Part shown: positions 42,623-52,022 of the stretch, piece by piece | Position numbering within the stretch: the stretch's first letter is position 1 | How the letters are laid out: every line of letters begins with the position of its first letter | Source: Streptomyces sp. NBC_00670 | GTDB lineage: Bacteria > Actinomycetota > Actinomycetes > Streptomycetales > Streptomycetaceae | Length of the DNA: 64,000 nucleotides | Direction of reading: 5' to 3' | Assembly: GCF_036226765.1 (NCBI RefSeq) | Contig: NZ_CP109017.1 | Coordinates: 868,001-932,000, forward strand | Notes under the pieces: generated by a model | What the model was told of the DNA's origin: nothing | Databases searched by the model: none | The model's input: only the letters and a program-made list of their open reading frames with translations | Made by a program: the position numbers and the translations under genes

Positions 42623-45064
42623 ATGGCACAGGGCACGGTCCAGGTGACGCACACCGGTACATCGCGGTGGCGGCGCCGCACGGGTGAGTACGCGTCCCTC
42701 GCCGCCGCGCTGGAGGCCGCGGGCGACGGCGACGTCCTCACCGTCGCCCCGGGCACCTACCGGGAGAACCTCGTCGTCCAGCGGGCGGTGACGCTGCGCG
42801 GGCCCGAGGGTTCGCCCGGTTCCGTGCGCCTCGCCCCCGTGGACGGGGTGCCGTTGACCGTGCGCGGCTCCGCGGTCGTCCAGGATCTGCACGTGGAGGG
42901 CCAGGACTCGGCCGCGCCGGCGGTCCTGGTGGAGGAGGGCACTCCCGAGTTCGCCGATCTGCGGATCATGACGCGGTCGGCGGCCGGGTTCGAGGTGCGC
43001 GCCGGGGCCCGCCCCACCGTCCGGCGCTGCACGGTGGACAACCCGGCCGGGGTCGGTATCGCCGTCGTCGACGGCGGAGGCGGGGTGTTCGAGGAGTGCG
43101 AGGTGGTGGCGGCGGGCCAGTCCGGCGTGGCCGTGCGCGGGGGCGCACGCCCCCGGCTCGAGCGCTGCCGGGTGCACCACGCCTCCGGCGCGGGACTGTC
43201 GGTCACCGGGGAGAACTCCTCGCTGGAGGCGGTCGGTTGCGAGGTCTACGAGGTCAAGGGCTCCGGGGTGCAGGTCACCGGGCGGGCCACGGCGCACCTC
43301 ACCGACTGCGACGTGCACCGCACCACCGCCGACGGCGTCACCCTGGACACGGACGCGGTGCTGACCCTCGCCGACTGCCGCATCCACGACGTGCCGGAGA
43401 ACGCGGTCGACCTCAGATCGCGCGCGGTGCTCACCCTGACCCGCACGACCGTGCGCCAGTTCGGCCGCAACGGACTGTCGGTCTGGGACCCGGGCACCCG
43501 TGTGGACGCCAACCAGTGCGAGATCTTCGACTCCACCGGCGACTACCCGGCGGTGTGGGTCAGCGACGGCGCCACCGCCGTCCTGGAGTCCTGCCGGGTG
43601 CACGACGTGCCGGACGCGCTGTTCGTCCTCGACCGGGGCTCGCGCGCCGACGTCGTCGACAGCGATCTCGCGCAGGTCCGCAACACCGCGGTCTCGGTGA
43701 GCGACGGCGCCACCGCGCAGCTCGACGACTGCCGGATCAAGGACGCGGCGACGGGCGCCTGGTTCCGTGACCACGGCAGCGGCGGCATCCTGAGCGGCTG
43801 CACGGTGGACGGCGTCCAGACCGGCGTGATCGTCACCAAGGGCGCCGACCCCACCGTCGAGCGCTGCACCATCACCTCCCCCGCCGAGGCCGGGTTCTAC
43901 GTCTCGGCGGGCGGCCGGGGCAGCTTCCAGGGCTGCCGGGTGACCGACAGCGGCGGCTACGGCTTCCACGTCATCGACGGCTGCCGCACGACGCTACTCA
44001 AGTGCCGCACCGAGCGCTGTGCGCGCGGCGGTTACGAGTTCGCCGACGGCGGTCCGGACGCGGCGGGCGGCGGCGGAGCCGTCGTCGAGGACTGCACCAG
44101 CGACGAGAGCGCGAGCCTGCGCTCCCCCGCCCGGGAGACCGCCGTCCAGACCGCCACGCCCCCGGCGGCCGGGCTGCTGGGCTCCATCCCCGGCCAGCGC
44201 ACCACGGAGCAGGAGAGCCTGGCGACCGCCGCGCCCGAACCGGCGGCGCCCGCCCGCACGTCGAAGGCCGTGCTGGGCGAACTGGACGCGCTGGTGGGCC
44301 TGGAGAGTGTCAAGCGCGAGGTGCGCGCGCTGACCGACATGATCGAGGTGGGCCGGCGCCGGCAGCAGGCGGGCCTCAAGGCGGCCTCCGCACGGCGCCA
44401 TCTGGTCTTCACCGGCTCCCCCGGCACCGGCAAGACGACGGTGGCCCGGCTGTACGGGGAGATCCTGGCCTCGCTCGGGGTGCTGGAGAAGGGACATCTG
44501 GTCGAGGTCTCCCGGGTCGACCTGGTGGGCGAGCACATCGGCTCCACGGCGATCCGCACCCAGGAGGCGTTCGACCGGGCGCGCGGCGGCGTGCTGTTCA
44601 TCGACGAGGCGTACGCGCTCTCCCCGGAGGACTCCGGGCGCGACTTCGGCCGCGAGGCGATCGACACGCTGGTGAAGCTGATGGAGGACCACCGGGAGGC
44701 GGTCGTCGTGATTGTCGCCGGTTACACCGCCGAGATGGAGCGCTTCCTGACCGTCAACCCCGGGGTCGCCTCGCGCTTCTCGCGGACGATCACCTTCGGC
44801 GACTACGGCCCCGACGAGCTGCTGCGGATCGTGGAGCAGCAGGCGGAGGAGCAGGAGTACCGGCTGGCGAAGGGCGCGCCCGAGGCGCTCCTCGACTACT
44901 TCGCGGCGATACCGAAGGGCCCCGCGTTCGGCAACGGCCGCACCGCGCGGCAGACGTTCGAGGCGATGGTGGAACGGCACGCGGGCCGGGTCGCCCAGTT
45001 CACCGAGCCGAGCACGGACGACCTGACGCTGCTCTACCCGGAGGACCTGCCGGAACTGCCCTGA
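42623..45064 (+). CDS. Right-handed beta-helix and CbxX/EccA-type AAA ATPase fusion
   Basis: 813 residues from ATG 42623. Residues about 20-500 form a long parallel beta-helix with repeated turns such as RCTVDNPAGVGIAVVDGGGGVFEECEV and GCTVDGVQTGVIVTKGADPTVERCTI. An Ala/Pro linker leads to an AAA module of the CbbX/EccA kind: Walker A GSPGTGKT (598-605), Walker B VLFIDE (657-662), VIVAGYTAEMERFL and PGVASRFSRTITF. No signal peptide. The combination suggests an ATPase whose beta-helix selects a protein or glycan partner. It overlaps the convergent membrane protein gene by 31 bp. Confidence 0.88.
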   Translation: MAQGTVQVTHTGTSRWRRRTGEYASLAAALEAAGDGDVLTVAPGTYRENLVVQRAVTLRGPEGSPGSVRLAPVDGVPLTVRGSAVVQDLHVEGQDSAAPAVLVEEGTPEFADLRIMTRSAAGFEVRAGARPTVRRCTVDNPAGVGIAVVDGGGGVFEECEVVAAGQSGVAVRGGARPRLERCRVHHASGAGLSVTGENSSLEAVGCEVYEVKGSGVQVTGRATAHLTDCDVHRTTADGVTLDTDAVLTLADCRIHDVPENAVDLRSRAVLTLTRTTVRQFGRNGLSVWDPGTRVDANQCEIFDSTGDYPAVWVSDGATAVLESCRVHDVPDALFVLDRGSRADVVDSDLAQVRNTAVSVSDGATAQLDDCRIKDAATGAWFRDHGSGGILSGCTVDGVQTGVIVTKGADPTVERCTITSPAEAGFYVSAGGRGSFQGCRVTDSGGYGFHVIDGCRTTLLKCRTERCARGGYEFADGGPDAAGGGGAVVEDCTSDESASLRSPARETAVQTATPPAAGLLGSIPGQRTTEQESLATAAPEPAAPARTSKAVLGELDALVGLESVKREVRALTDMIEVGRRRQQAGLKAASARRHLVFTGSPGTGKTTVARLYGEILASLGVLEKGHLVEVSRVDLVGEHIGSTAIRTQEAFDRARGGVLFIDEAYALSPEDSGRDFGREAIDTLVKLMEDHREAVVVIVAGYTAEMERFLTVNPGVASRFSRTITFGDYGPDELLRIVEQQAEEQEYRLAKGAPEALLDYFAAIPKGPAFGNGRTARQTFEAMVERHAGRVAQFTEPSTDDLTLLYPEDLPELP

Positions 45065-47421
45065 GTCCGGGCCGTGTTACCCGCTTCCCCGGCCGTGTCG
45101 TCGGCCGTGTTGTCCGCCTCCTCGACCGGGCGGGGCGCCGGCACCCCGGGGCGCAGCCGGGCCAGCAGGCGCCGGCGTTCCTCGGCGAACGCCGGGTCGG
45201 CCTGGTAGTCGCTGTGGCCCAGGATCGGGGCGGGAAGCGGGTGCAGTGCGGTGCGGCCGTAGGCGAGCGGGTCCCTGAGCGGAGCGCGGTCGACCTGCGG
45301 ACCGCAGTCGCCGGGCAGCCCGATCGGCCCGCCGATCGGGTCCGTGAGCCGGTACAGATTGCGCCAGCAGTCGACCTCGCGGTGCAGGGCGCTGAGCGAG
45401 GCGGGCCCGAAGTACGCCGGGAACCAGCGCCCGTACAGCCGTTCCAGGGGTGAGCCGTAGGTCAGCAGGGCCACCCGGCGGCGTACGGACGGCTTGAGCT
45501 GCCAGGCCGCGGCGGCGGCGAGCACGCTGCCCTGGGAGTGGCCGGAGAGCACCAGCCGTCCGCCGGTGGCACCGGTCCAGGTGGCCATGCGCCAGGTGAG
45601 GTCGGGCACGGCGCGCTCGGCGTAGCAGGGCGGGGCGAAGGGGTGCGCGGCACGCGGCCAGAACGTGCCGACGTCCCACAGGATGCCGATGGTGCGCCGG
45701 GCGGAGGGGTCCTTGTACGCGCGCCGGCCCCAGGTGACGAGGAGCAGGAAGCCGACCCCTATCAGCCAGGAGCCGCACGCCTGGGTGGTGTCGGCGGCGC
45801 CCTGCAGCGCGGCGGGGGTGCCGTGGGCGGCGTCGCCCGGCACCTCGTCGGTGAGTTCGGCGCCGACCAGTGCGGCGGTGCCCAGCAGCAGCGTGGCGAC
45901 GGCGACGACGCCGATGACGCGGGGTGCCAGGTCGGTGAGGGTGGCCATCGCCCTGACCCCGGCGATACGGCGGGTGCGGGCGGCGTCGGTGCGTTCGCCG
46001 GGGTGGTCGAGCTCGACGTCGGTCGTCTCGGCCCGGCGCAGTCGCAGCGTGCGGCGGGCCAGCAGGGCGACGACCACGAGCAGCAGCAGGAGCAGCGGCG
46101 GTATCGCGGAGGCCTGCCAGGTGAGCAGGACGGGCGGTCCGGGCAGGGTGCGGCGGGTGCCGTCGAGCCAGTCGGAGACCCGCTGGGCGACGCCGCCGGA
46201 CATCACCCCGCCGAGCGCGCAGGCGAGCATGGCGACGGCGGGCCCGGCCAGTCCGCGCAGTGCGGTGCGCGGGTGGCGGTGCGTGCGGTGGAGGAGGTGG
46301 GCGACGACGGCGAGCACGACGACGAGTAAGCACTGCGCGAGGGTGAGGGCGCCGAACGCCGGGTCGCCCGGCAGCCGTCCGGCCGACCGCCAGCCGGGGC
46401 GCGACCCGCAGGCGTACACCAGGGAGAGCGCGAGCAGGGCCAGGGAGCTCAGGGGCAGCCACCGGACCAGGGCGCGGTCGAGCCGGCGGTCGAGCCGGTT
46501 CTCGGTGCGGCCGCGGCGGCAGACCACCCAGACCACGACGAGCGCGCCGGCCACGTACGCCGGTTCCAGCAGAGAGCCGAGGCTGTCCAGGAGCGCGGGG
46601 CCGCCCGGGCGGTGGTCGTGACGGGCGGCGGCGGTGCCGACGGCCGCGGCGACGGTGAGGAAACCGGCGGCGGTGTGGGCGGCGCGCAGCCGGGCCACGA
46701 GCCGGCGTCCGTACCAGAAGCCGGGGCGGCCGAGCGCGGCCCGGTAGGTCCCCGTTCCGGCGTCGTCGTCGGTGCGCTCGTCGCCGTCCTCGTCCTGGGG
46801 CGGTGGCGGCTGGGACTCGTAGGCGCTCCAGGTGCGGTGGGAGAGGTACCAGAGCAGCCCGGTGAGGGCGGTCGGCACCAGCGCGGCCAGGGCGAGCCGG
46901 CGCCCCGGCGCGCTCCACCAGCCGCCGTCGGAGCCGGTGGGCGACAGGAAGCCGAGCCAGGAGTGGCGGGCCGCGCACGCGGGGGTGCCCGCGCACTGCC
47001 AGGCGGTGAGGTCGAGGGCGACCTCGCAGGCGGCCGCGACCAGCAGCACGGTGAGGCTGAGCCCGGCGAGCCGTACCAGGAGGCCGTACAGGCGTACGGT
47101 CCGGAGCCGGTGGCCCTCGCTGGTGGGGCGCATCCAGTGGGCGAGGTTGACCACCATGAACGGCAGGAGGAGCAGCCACAGGGCGCGCGAGCCGTTGCCG
47201 GAGGTGAGGTTGCACCAGACGTAGGCCTCGGGCACCGGGGCGTCGCGGTGCTCGGCGGGCCGTTCCTCGGCGTCGACGTCGTCGGCGCGGCGGAAGACGG
47301 CGGCGGTGTCGTCGCCGGTGATCCGTACCGTGCGCGGATCGTTCAGCATCTCCTGGGGGGTGGTGCCGCCGACTCCGTGGACCAGGAGCTCCAGGGTGCT
47401 CTGTGCCGTTGTGTGTTCCAC
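45034..47421 (-). CDS. Polytopic membrane protein with a discontinuous alpha/beta-hydrolase domain
   Basis: 795 residues from GTG 47421. The N-terminus has LLVHGVGGTTPQEML (His15-Gly16), the oxyanion-loop strand of lipases. About ten membrane helices follow (75-560). The C-terminal part brings the nucleophile elbow LSGHSQGSVLAAAAA (Ser629), LLTYGSPLERLYGRWFPAYF and a candidate catalytic His736 in LGHSDYQ. The hydrolase fold thus appears split by the membrane region. The substrate is unknown; a lipid or ester at the membrane is likely. Confidence 0.75.
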   Translation of the reverse strand: MEHTTAQSTLELLVHGVGGTTPQEMLNDPRTVRITGDDTAAVFRRADDVDAEERPAEHRDAPVPEAYVWCNLTSGNGSRALWLLLLPFMVVNLAHWMRPTSEGHRLRTVRLYGLLVRLAGLSLTVLLVAAACEVALDLTAWQCAGTPACAARHSWLGFLSPTGSDGGWWSAPGRRLALAALVPTALTGLLWYLSHRTWSAYESQPPPPQDEDGDERTDDDAGTGTYRAALGRPGFWYGRRLVARLRAAHTAAGFLTVAAAVGTAAARHDHRPGGPALLDSLGSLLEPAYVAGALVVVWVVCRRGRTENRLDRRLDRALVRWLPLSSLALLALSLVYACGSRPGWRSAGRLPGDPAFGALTLAQCLLVVVLAVVAHLLHRTHRHPRTALRGLAGPAVAMLACALGGVMSGGVAQRVSDWLDGTRRTLPGPPVLLTWQASAIPPLLLLLLVVVALLARRTLRLRRAETTDVELDHPGERTDAARTRRIAGVRAMATLTDLAPRVIGVVAVATLLLGTAALVGAELTDEVPGDAAHGTPAALQGAADTTQACGSWLIGVGFLLLVTWGRRAYKDPSARRTIGILWDVGTFWPRAAHPFAPPCYAERAVPDLTWRMATWTGATGGRLVLSGHSQGSVLAAAAAWQLKPSVRRRVALLTYGSPLERLYGRWFPAYFGPASLSALHREVDCWRNLYRLTDPIGGPIGLPGDCGPQVDRAPLRDPLAYGRTALHPLPAPILGHSDYQADPAFAEERRRLLARLRPGVPAPRPVEEADNTADDTAGEAGNTARTQGSSGRSSG

Positions 47422-47793
47422 CGTTCCGCACTTCCCCCGCGCGCGGGTGCGCGCCTGTGGTGGCCTCTGTCGTCATGTCATGTGCAGGCACAGGATTGCC
47501 GCTGTGGGGCGTGGTCACACCTGTGGGACCGGAATGTCCTCAGGATGTGTGACGGAGACGACGGGGCGCGGACGACGGAGGGGGACGGCGGGGCGCGGAG
47601 AACGGGGTGGGGGGACGGCGGACGGAGACGACCGGGCGGTGGCGCGGATGTCGGTGGGCCGTGCGAGGATGGGACGTCCTTCGCCACCGCCGCCCTCGGT
47701 CCGTGTCTGTCGGAAACCGGTGCGGACGCCGTGCGGCGGGCGGTGCGCCGGAGGACGGGCCGGAGTCGGACGAGGAAAGGATCCGCAGCGGAC
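47422..47793. other. Intergenic region between divergent membrane hydrolase and DeoR genes
   Basis: 372 bp without a credible gene. From 47551 to 47640 the + strand is almost pure purine/GC, with imperfect direct repeats such as ACGGGGCGCGGACGACGG and GCGGGGCGCGGAGAACGG. G runs in it could form a quadruplex. The two promoters must lie here, but I see no good -10/-35 pair. Confidence 0.5.
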
Positions 47794-48663
47794 GTGAGCG
47801 AGAATCAGAACCTGCTCGCGGAGCAGCGCCGCACCCTGATCCTCGACGAGGTACGCCGCCGCGGCGGCGTCCGTGTCAACGAGCTGACGCGCAAGCTCGG
47901 CGTCTCCGACATGACGGTCCGCCGGGACCTCGACGCGCTGGCCCGCCAGGGCGTACTGGAGAAGGTGCACGGCGGCGCGGTCCCGGTGGTCGAGGCGAGC
48001 ACGCACGAACCCGGGTTCGAGGCCAAGTCCGGCCTGGAGCTGACCGCCAAGGAGGACATCGCGCGGGCGGCGGCCCAACTGGTCGCGCCGGGCACGGCAA
48101 TCGCGCTCTCCGGCGGTACGACGACCTACGCGCTGGCGCACCATCTGCTGGACGTGCCGGACCTCACGGTCGTCACCAACTCGGTGCGGGTGGCCGACGT
48201 CTTCCACTCCGCGCAGCGCGCCATGGGTCAGCGGCAGGGCGCGGCCACGGTGGTGCTGACCGGCGGGGTGCGCACGCCGTCGGACTCGCTGGTGGGCCCG
48301 GTGGCCGACCAGGCGATCGCGGCGCTCCACTTCGACATGCTGTTCCTCGGCGTGCACGGGATATCCGCCGAGGCCGGACTGTCGACACCGAACCTGGCCG
48401 AGGCCGAGACCAACCGGCGCCTCGTGCAGTCCGCGCGCCGGGTGGTCGTGGTCGCCGACCACACCAAGTGGGGCACGGTGGGCCTGAGTTCGTTCGCCAC
48501 GCTGGAGCAGGTGGACACGCTGGTGACCGATTCCGGTCTGCCGGCCGAGGCCAGGGCGGAGATGGCGGAACATCTGGACCGGCTGGTGGTCGCCGGGGAG
48601 CCGGAGACGGTGGGCGAGACGGCGGACCGGGAAGAGCCGGGCGAGACGGAGCAGTCGGGTTGA
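47794..48663 (+). CDS. DeoR/GlpR family transcriptional regulator
   Basis: 289 residues from GTG 47794, preceded by GAGGAAAGG. The HTH is RRTLILDEVRRRGGVRVNELTRKLGVSDMTVRRDLDALARQGVLEKVHGGAV, the DeoR signature. The C-terminal sugar-phosphate sensor domain has ALSGGTTTYALAHHL, VLTGGVRTPSDSLVGP, FLGVHGISAEAGLSTPNLAEAETNR and VVADHTKWGTVGL. Such repressors respond to a phosphorylated sugar. No sugar genes are adjacent, so the target is not obvious. Confidence 0.9.
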   Translation: MSENQNLLAEQRRTLILDEVRRRGGVRVNELTRKLGVSDMTVRRDLDALARQGVLEKVHGGAVPVVEASTHEPGFEAKSGLELTAKEDIARAAAQLVAPGTAIALSGGTTTYALAHHLLDVPDLTVVTNSVRVADVFHSAQRAMGQRQGAATVVLTGGVRTPSDSLVGPVADQAIAALHFDMLFLGVHGISAEAGLSTPNLAEAETNRRLVQSARRVVVVADHTKWGTVGLSSFATLEQVDTLVTDSGLPAEARAEMAEHLDRLVVAGEPETVGETADREEPGETEQSG

Positions 48664-48669
48664 GACGCG

Positions 48670-48692
48670 GAGCCGGCGGCTGCCGCCGGCTC
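48670..48692. terminator. Bidirectional terminator between deoR-like and PLP enzyme genes
   Basis: A 10-bp perfect stem GAGCCGGCGG / CCGCCGGCTC with a CTG loop, in the gap between two convergent genes. Confidence 0.75.
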
Positions 48693-48755
48693 GTGAGCGG
48701 GTCCCGGCTGCCGGACGGTTGCCGGTTGCCGAAAGCCCGTTCCCGCGGCCGGTGC

Positions 48756-49880
48756 TCAGTCCGGCCACACCCCCGTGGTCAGCAGGGTGTCGATCGCGGC
48801 CGTGTACGGGGCGATGTCCAGCCCCTCCGACGCGAGCCAGGCGTCCGAGTAGTACTTGTCCAGATAGCGGTCCCCGGGGTCGCACAGCAGGGTGACCACG
48901 CTCCCCCGCCGCCCCTCGGCCACCATCTCCGCGACGATCTTCAGCGCGCTCCACAGTCCGGTGCCCGTGGAGCCGCCCGCCTTGCGGCCCATCGCGCGGT
49001 CCAGCGCGCGCACGGCGGCGACGGCGGCCGCGTCCGGGACCTTCATCATGCGGTCGACGGCGCCCGGCACGAAGCTGGGCTCCATGCGCGGCCGGCCGAT
49101 CCCCTCGATGCGTGAGGCCCGTTCGCAGACGACGTCCGGGTCGCCGGTCGTCCAGCCCTCGAAGAAGCAGGAGTTCTCCGGGTCGGCGACGCAGACACGG
49201 GTGTCGTACTGCATGTAGTGCACGTACCGGGCGATGGTCGCGGAGGTGCCGCCGGTGCCGGCGGTGGCGACGACCCACGCCGGCTCCGGGAACCGCTCCC
49301 GCTCCAGCTGGCGGAAGACGGACTCGGCGATGTTGTTGTTGCCGCGCCAGTCCGTGGCCCGTTCCGCGTAGGTGAACTGGTCCATGTAGTGGCCGCCGGT
49401 CTCCGCCGCGAGGCGGGCGGACTCCTGGTACATCGTGCGGGAGTCGTCGACGAAGTGGCACCGTCCGCCGTGGAACTCGATGAGGCGGATCTTCTCGGCG
49501 CTCGTCGTGCGCGGCATGACCGCGATGAAGGGCACGCCGATCAGTTTCGCGAAGTACGCCTCCGAGACGGCCGTCGAGCCGCTGGACGCCTCGATCACCG
49601 GGCGGTCCGGGCGGACCCAGCCGTTGCACAGTCCGTAGAGGAAGAGCGAGCGGGCCAGCCGGTGCTTGAGGCTGCCGGTGGGGTGCGTCGACTCGTCCTT
49701 GAGGTACAGGTCGATGCCCCAGTGCTCGGGCAGGGGGAAGAGCAGGAGGTGCGTGTCCGCCGAGCGATTGGCGTCGGCCTGGACCTTGCGGACGGCCTCT
49801 TTGAGCCAGTCGCGGTACGGCACGTCGGTGCGGTCGACGTCGAGGGTGGCGCCGGGCCGGTGGGTGGGGGTGGTGCTCAC
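48756..49880 (-). CDS. PLP-dependent cysteine synthase-family protein, Cds1-like
   Basis: 374 residues from GTG 49880, with TAAGGAG upstream. An in-frame ATG at 49970 with a stronger AAAGGAG site would add 30 residues. Fold type II PLP motifs: [18 protein letters not shown] (PLP Lys), [34 protein letters not shown] and [14 protein letters not shown]. It is closest to the mycobacterial Cds1 group, which breaks down cysteine to H2S, pyruvate and ammonia. Cysteine synthase activity cannot be excluded. Confidence 0.87.
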   Translation of the reverse strand: MSTTPTHRPGATLDVDRTDVPYRDWLKEAVRKVQADANRSADTHLLLFPLPEHWGIDLYLKDESTHPTGSLKHRLARSLFLYGLCNGWVRPDRPVIEASSGSTAVSEAYFAKLIGVPFIAVMPRTTSAEKIRLIEFHGGRCHFVDDSRTMYQESARLAAETGGHYMDQFTYAERATDWRGNNNIAESVFRQLERERFPEPAWVVATAGTGGTSATIARYVHYMQYDTRVCVADPENSCFFEGWTTGDPDVVCERASRIEGIGRPRMEPSFVPGAVDRMMKVPDAAAVAAVRALDRAMGRKAGGSTGTGLWSALKIVAEMVAEGRRGSVVTLLCDPGDRYLDKYYSDAWLASEGLDIAPYTAAIDTLLTTGVWPD

Positions 49881-50151
49881 GCCGGAACTCCTTACGCGGT
49901 GCGCCGAGGCCGCCTCCGCGCGGTCGGACGACTCGATGATAGACACCTTCCACACGCTTCTCACCTGCATAAACACTCCTTTGGGCAGCTCAAAGGCGGT
50001 GCTGGGGGCGGGGGCGGACGGCGCGGGGGGCGCGTTTTCGCGTGTGCGCCCGGTGGTGCGCGGTGCACCCTTGATGCGCACTGGTGCTCGGGGCCGTGCG
50101 CGGGCAGACTGCACGGCGGAGGACGACCCAGGCACGAGGGGGCGGAACACC

Positions 50152-50475
50152 ATGCCGGAACCGGAGTTCACGGCCAGAGGCGTGCGCATCGGCAAGGGGC
50201 TGCGGTCCCTGACCCGGGCCGGGCAGATCCGGATCAGCGACGGCAGGGTGCGGTTGCTCACCAGCTACGGCAGCGAGATAGACAGCGCGCCGGTGCAGAC
50301 GGTGCGCGCGTCCAGGCCGTGGTTCGGTGCCGGGGACCGGGCGCAAGCGGACCTGGGCGGGACCCGGTACTCGCTCACCCTCGGCGAGAGCGACCCCGCC
50401 CCGGGCACACCGGGGCCACCGTCGGCCCGGCGGTTCATCGAGGCGGTCCGCAGGGCGGCGGGCCGCGACCGCTGA
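50152..50475 (+). CDS. Small hypothetical protein
   Basis: 107 residues from ATG 50152, divergent from the Cds1-like gene. The core ([51 protein letters not shown]) looks like a small beta-barrel of about 60 residues, followed by an acidic/Pro-rich stretch and the helix [16 protein letters not shown]. No membrane segment or known catalytic motif. I do not recognise the family. Codon bias fits a real gene. Confidence 0.6.
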   Translation: MPEPEFTARGVRIGKGLRSLTRAGQIRISDGRVRLLTSYGSEIDSAPVQTVRASRPWFGAGDRAQADLGGTRYSLTLGESDPAPGTPGPPSARRFIEAVRRAAGRDR

Positions 50476-50915
50476 GCGGCGCCGGCCGCCGCGCGTGGCG
50501 TCTCGGGACCAGGGGCGCACGGCTTCGGGCCACCGGCGCGCGAGTGCACGCACGGGCTCGCGCGTGCGCCGGTTCCGCGAGGAGGGAGCCGGCCGGCGAC
50601 TGGGCCGGTTCGCGAGTTGCGCAGCCGGACCCCGTGCGTCACTCTGGTCACACGTCACTCTGGGTTTACCGGCGATCACGCTGAAGAACCAGCCCGCCGG
50701 CCACGACAAGCGGGCGGCCGACGTACGGAAGCCGCCCCGAGCCAGGCGGCGCGGGTACCGGCCGCCCCGATCAGCGGACGGCCGTCGTACGCGGTCGCCG
50801 CGCCACAGCGGCCGCCGGACGCGGGCCGCGCAGCACCAGGCGGCGTATTACACGCGGTCACCACGCAGGATCCGTTCTCGTCTTCTTCCGGACCTCAATT
50901 CGGGGAGTCGCAGCC
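50476..50915. other. 440-bp intergenic region, no gene seen
   Basis: It is GC-rich and less repetitive than other gaps. The last 60 bp, before the GTG at 50916, are more AT-rich (TACACG, TTCTCGTC, TTCTTCCGG) and presumably contain the promoter. A GGGGAG ribosome site is at 50897-50902. Confidence 0.4.
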
Positions 50916-51425
50916 GTGATCAGCCAGCCAAGCAGGCACTGCACGGTGGAGCTCCAAGCCCTGCCGTCGCGGATCGGACAGGTCCGCAGAATCGTATCGG
51001 CGCAATTGCGCTACTGGCATCTCGATGCCCTCATCGACCGGGCCTCGCTCGGCGTGACCGAGTTGCTCACCAACGTGCACCGGCATGCCGAGCCCGACAA
51101 GACGTGCACCGTGGAGATCGAGCTGCTGCTCGACCGTCTGACGGTCTCGGTGCGCGACCACGACCCCCGGCTGCCCACCGTCTGCGAGGCGGAGCCCGGC
51201 TCCACCTGCGGGCGGGGGCTGGCGATGGTCGCCGAACTCAGCGAGAGCTGGGGCGTGCGGCCGGACGGGGAGGAGGGAAAGGTGGTGTGGTTCGCGCTGT
51301 CGGCGTGCGCGCCGGTGGTGTCGGTGCCGAACCTCGCGTCCGGGGACGCGAAAGGGGTTACGGCGGTGACTGCCGCCGGGCGGCGGGAGCGAACGGTGGT
51401 GCGGTCCGCGGCGGTGCCGGGGTGA
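50916..51425 (+). CDS. Anti-sigma-type ATP-binding protein (HATPase_c, RsbW-like)
   Basis: 169 residues from GTG 50916. Single GHKL domain: N box GVTELLTNVHRHAEPD, a G1-like VSVRDHDPRLP (the usual Gly is Asp) and G2 GRGLAMVAEL. About 40 residues beyond the domain are low complexity. Streptomyces have many such small kinases, which act in partner-switching control of sigma factors or in other regulation. No antagonist or sigma gene is adjacent. Confidence 0.82.
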   Translation: MISQPSRHCTVELQALPSRIGQVRRIVSAQLRYWHLDALIDRASLGVTELLTNVHRHAEPDKTCTVEIELLLDRLTVSVRDHDPRLPTVCEAEPGSTCGRGLAMVAELSESWGVRPDGEEGKVVWFALSACAPVVSVPNLASGDAKGVTAVTAAGRRERTVVRSAAVPG

Positions 51426-51515
51426 CGGCGGTGCGCCGTCGGGGCTGAGCGGTTCCCCGCCGGAGTGGGTCCGCGCGTTGCCGAGTGCCGCTCGTCGGGG
51501 GCCGGCCGCGCAGTT

Positions 51516-51540
51516 CCCCGCGCCCCTTCAGGGCGCGGGG
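51516..51540. terminator. Strong bidirectional terminator within a dispersed repeat copy
   Basis: A 10-bp perfect stem CCCCGCGCCC / GGGCGCGGGG with a CTTCA loop, preceded by GCGCAGTT. Together they are the reverse complement of the element at 3034. It separates the convergent ATPase and SHOCT genes. Confidence 0.8.
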
Positions 51541-51552
51541 TGTGGGCCGGTG

Positions 51553-51852
51553 TCATGGTGAGCGAGGCTTGTCGACGGGGCCGAAGTGCTCCTCCAGCAC
51601 CGAGGCCCGGCGCCAGTACTCGTCCTCGTCGATCTCGCCGGAGGCGAACCGGCGGCCGAGTACCGCGAGGGGCGAGTCACCCCTCGGGCGGCCGGCGTCG
51701 ACGGAACGCCACGGGCCGCCGCGCCCGCGCCACCCGGTGCGGCGCAGCAGCGTCACGCCGGCGACCACGACCGCCGCCCAGATCAGCGGGAAGAACAGGA
51801 TCCACGGGCCGGGCCCACCGTCCCAGTGCGCCAGGGTCTGCATCTCGGTCAT
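51553..51852 (-). CDS. SHOCT domain membrane protein
   Basis: 99 residues from ATG 51852. One membrane helix (WILFFPLIWAAVVVAGVTLL, 17-36), a basic linker, then a C-terminal SHOCT motif (SPLAVLGRRFASGEIDEDEYWRRASVLEE, 60-88), a short helical domain for oligomerization. This arrangement is common in Streptomyces and has no defined function. It is divergent from the TetR gene. Confidence 0.85.
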   Translation of the reverse strand: MTEMQTLAHWDGGPGPWILFFPLIWAAVVVAGVTLLRRTGWRGRGGPWRSVDAGRPRGDSPLAVLGRRFASGEIDEDEYWRRASVLEEHFGPVDKPRSP

Positions 51853-51986
51853 CTCCTCGGTGTTCTCGATGGTGTCGTGTTCCTCGATGCCCTCAGCGTC
51901 GCCCCGGGCGGGGCCCCGCGTCGTCGTACTGCCGGCGGCGGTGCGCGTACCGCGCGGGGAGTACGCGAGTACGGCGCGACCGCCCC

Positions 51987-52016
51987 TGGACGCCTGTAAC
52001 TACTGGTATGTACAGT
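51987..52016 (+). promoter_or_regulatory. Promoter of the tetR gene, probably leaderless
   Basis: -35 TGGACG (51987-51992), an 18-bp spacer and -10 TACAGT (52011-52016). The ATG at 52023 begins 7 bp after the -10, so the transcript would start at or next to the codon. ACTGGTATGTACAGT (52002-52016) is an imperfect inverted repeat over the -10 and may be the TetR operator. Confidence 0.6.
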
Positions 52017-52022
52017 CACCGT

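Noticed and set aside
47422..47793. Open frames in the purine-rich gap as small genes
   Set aside because: They are low-complexity Arg/Gly products of repeated sequence and lack ribosome sites.
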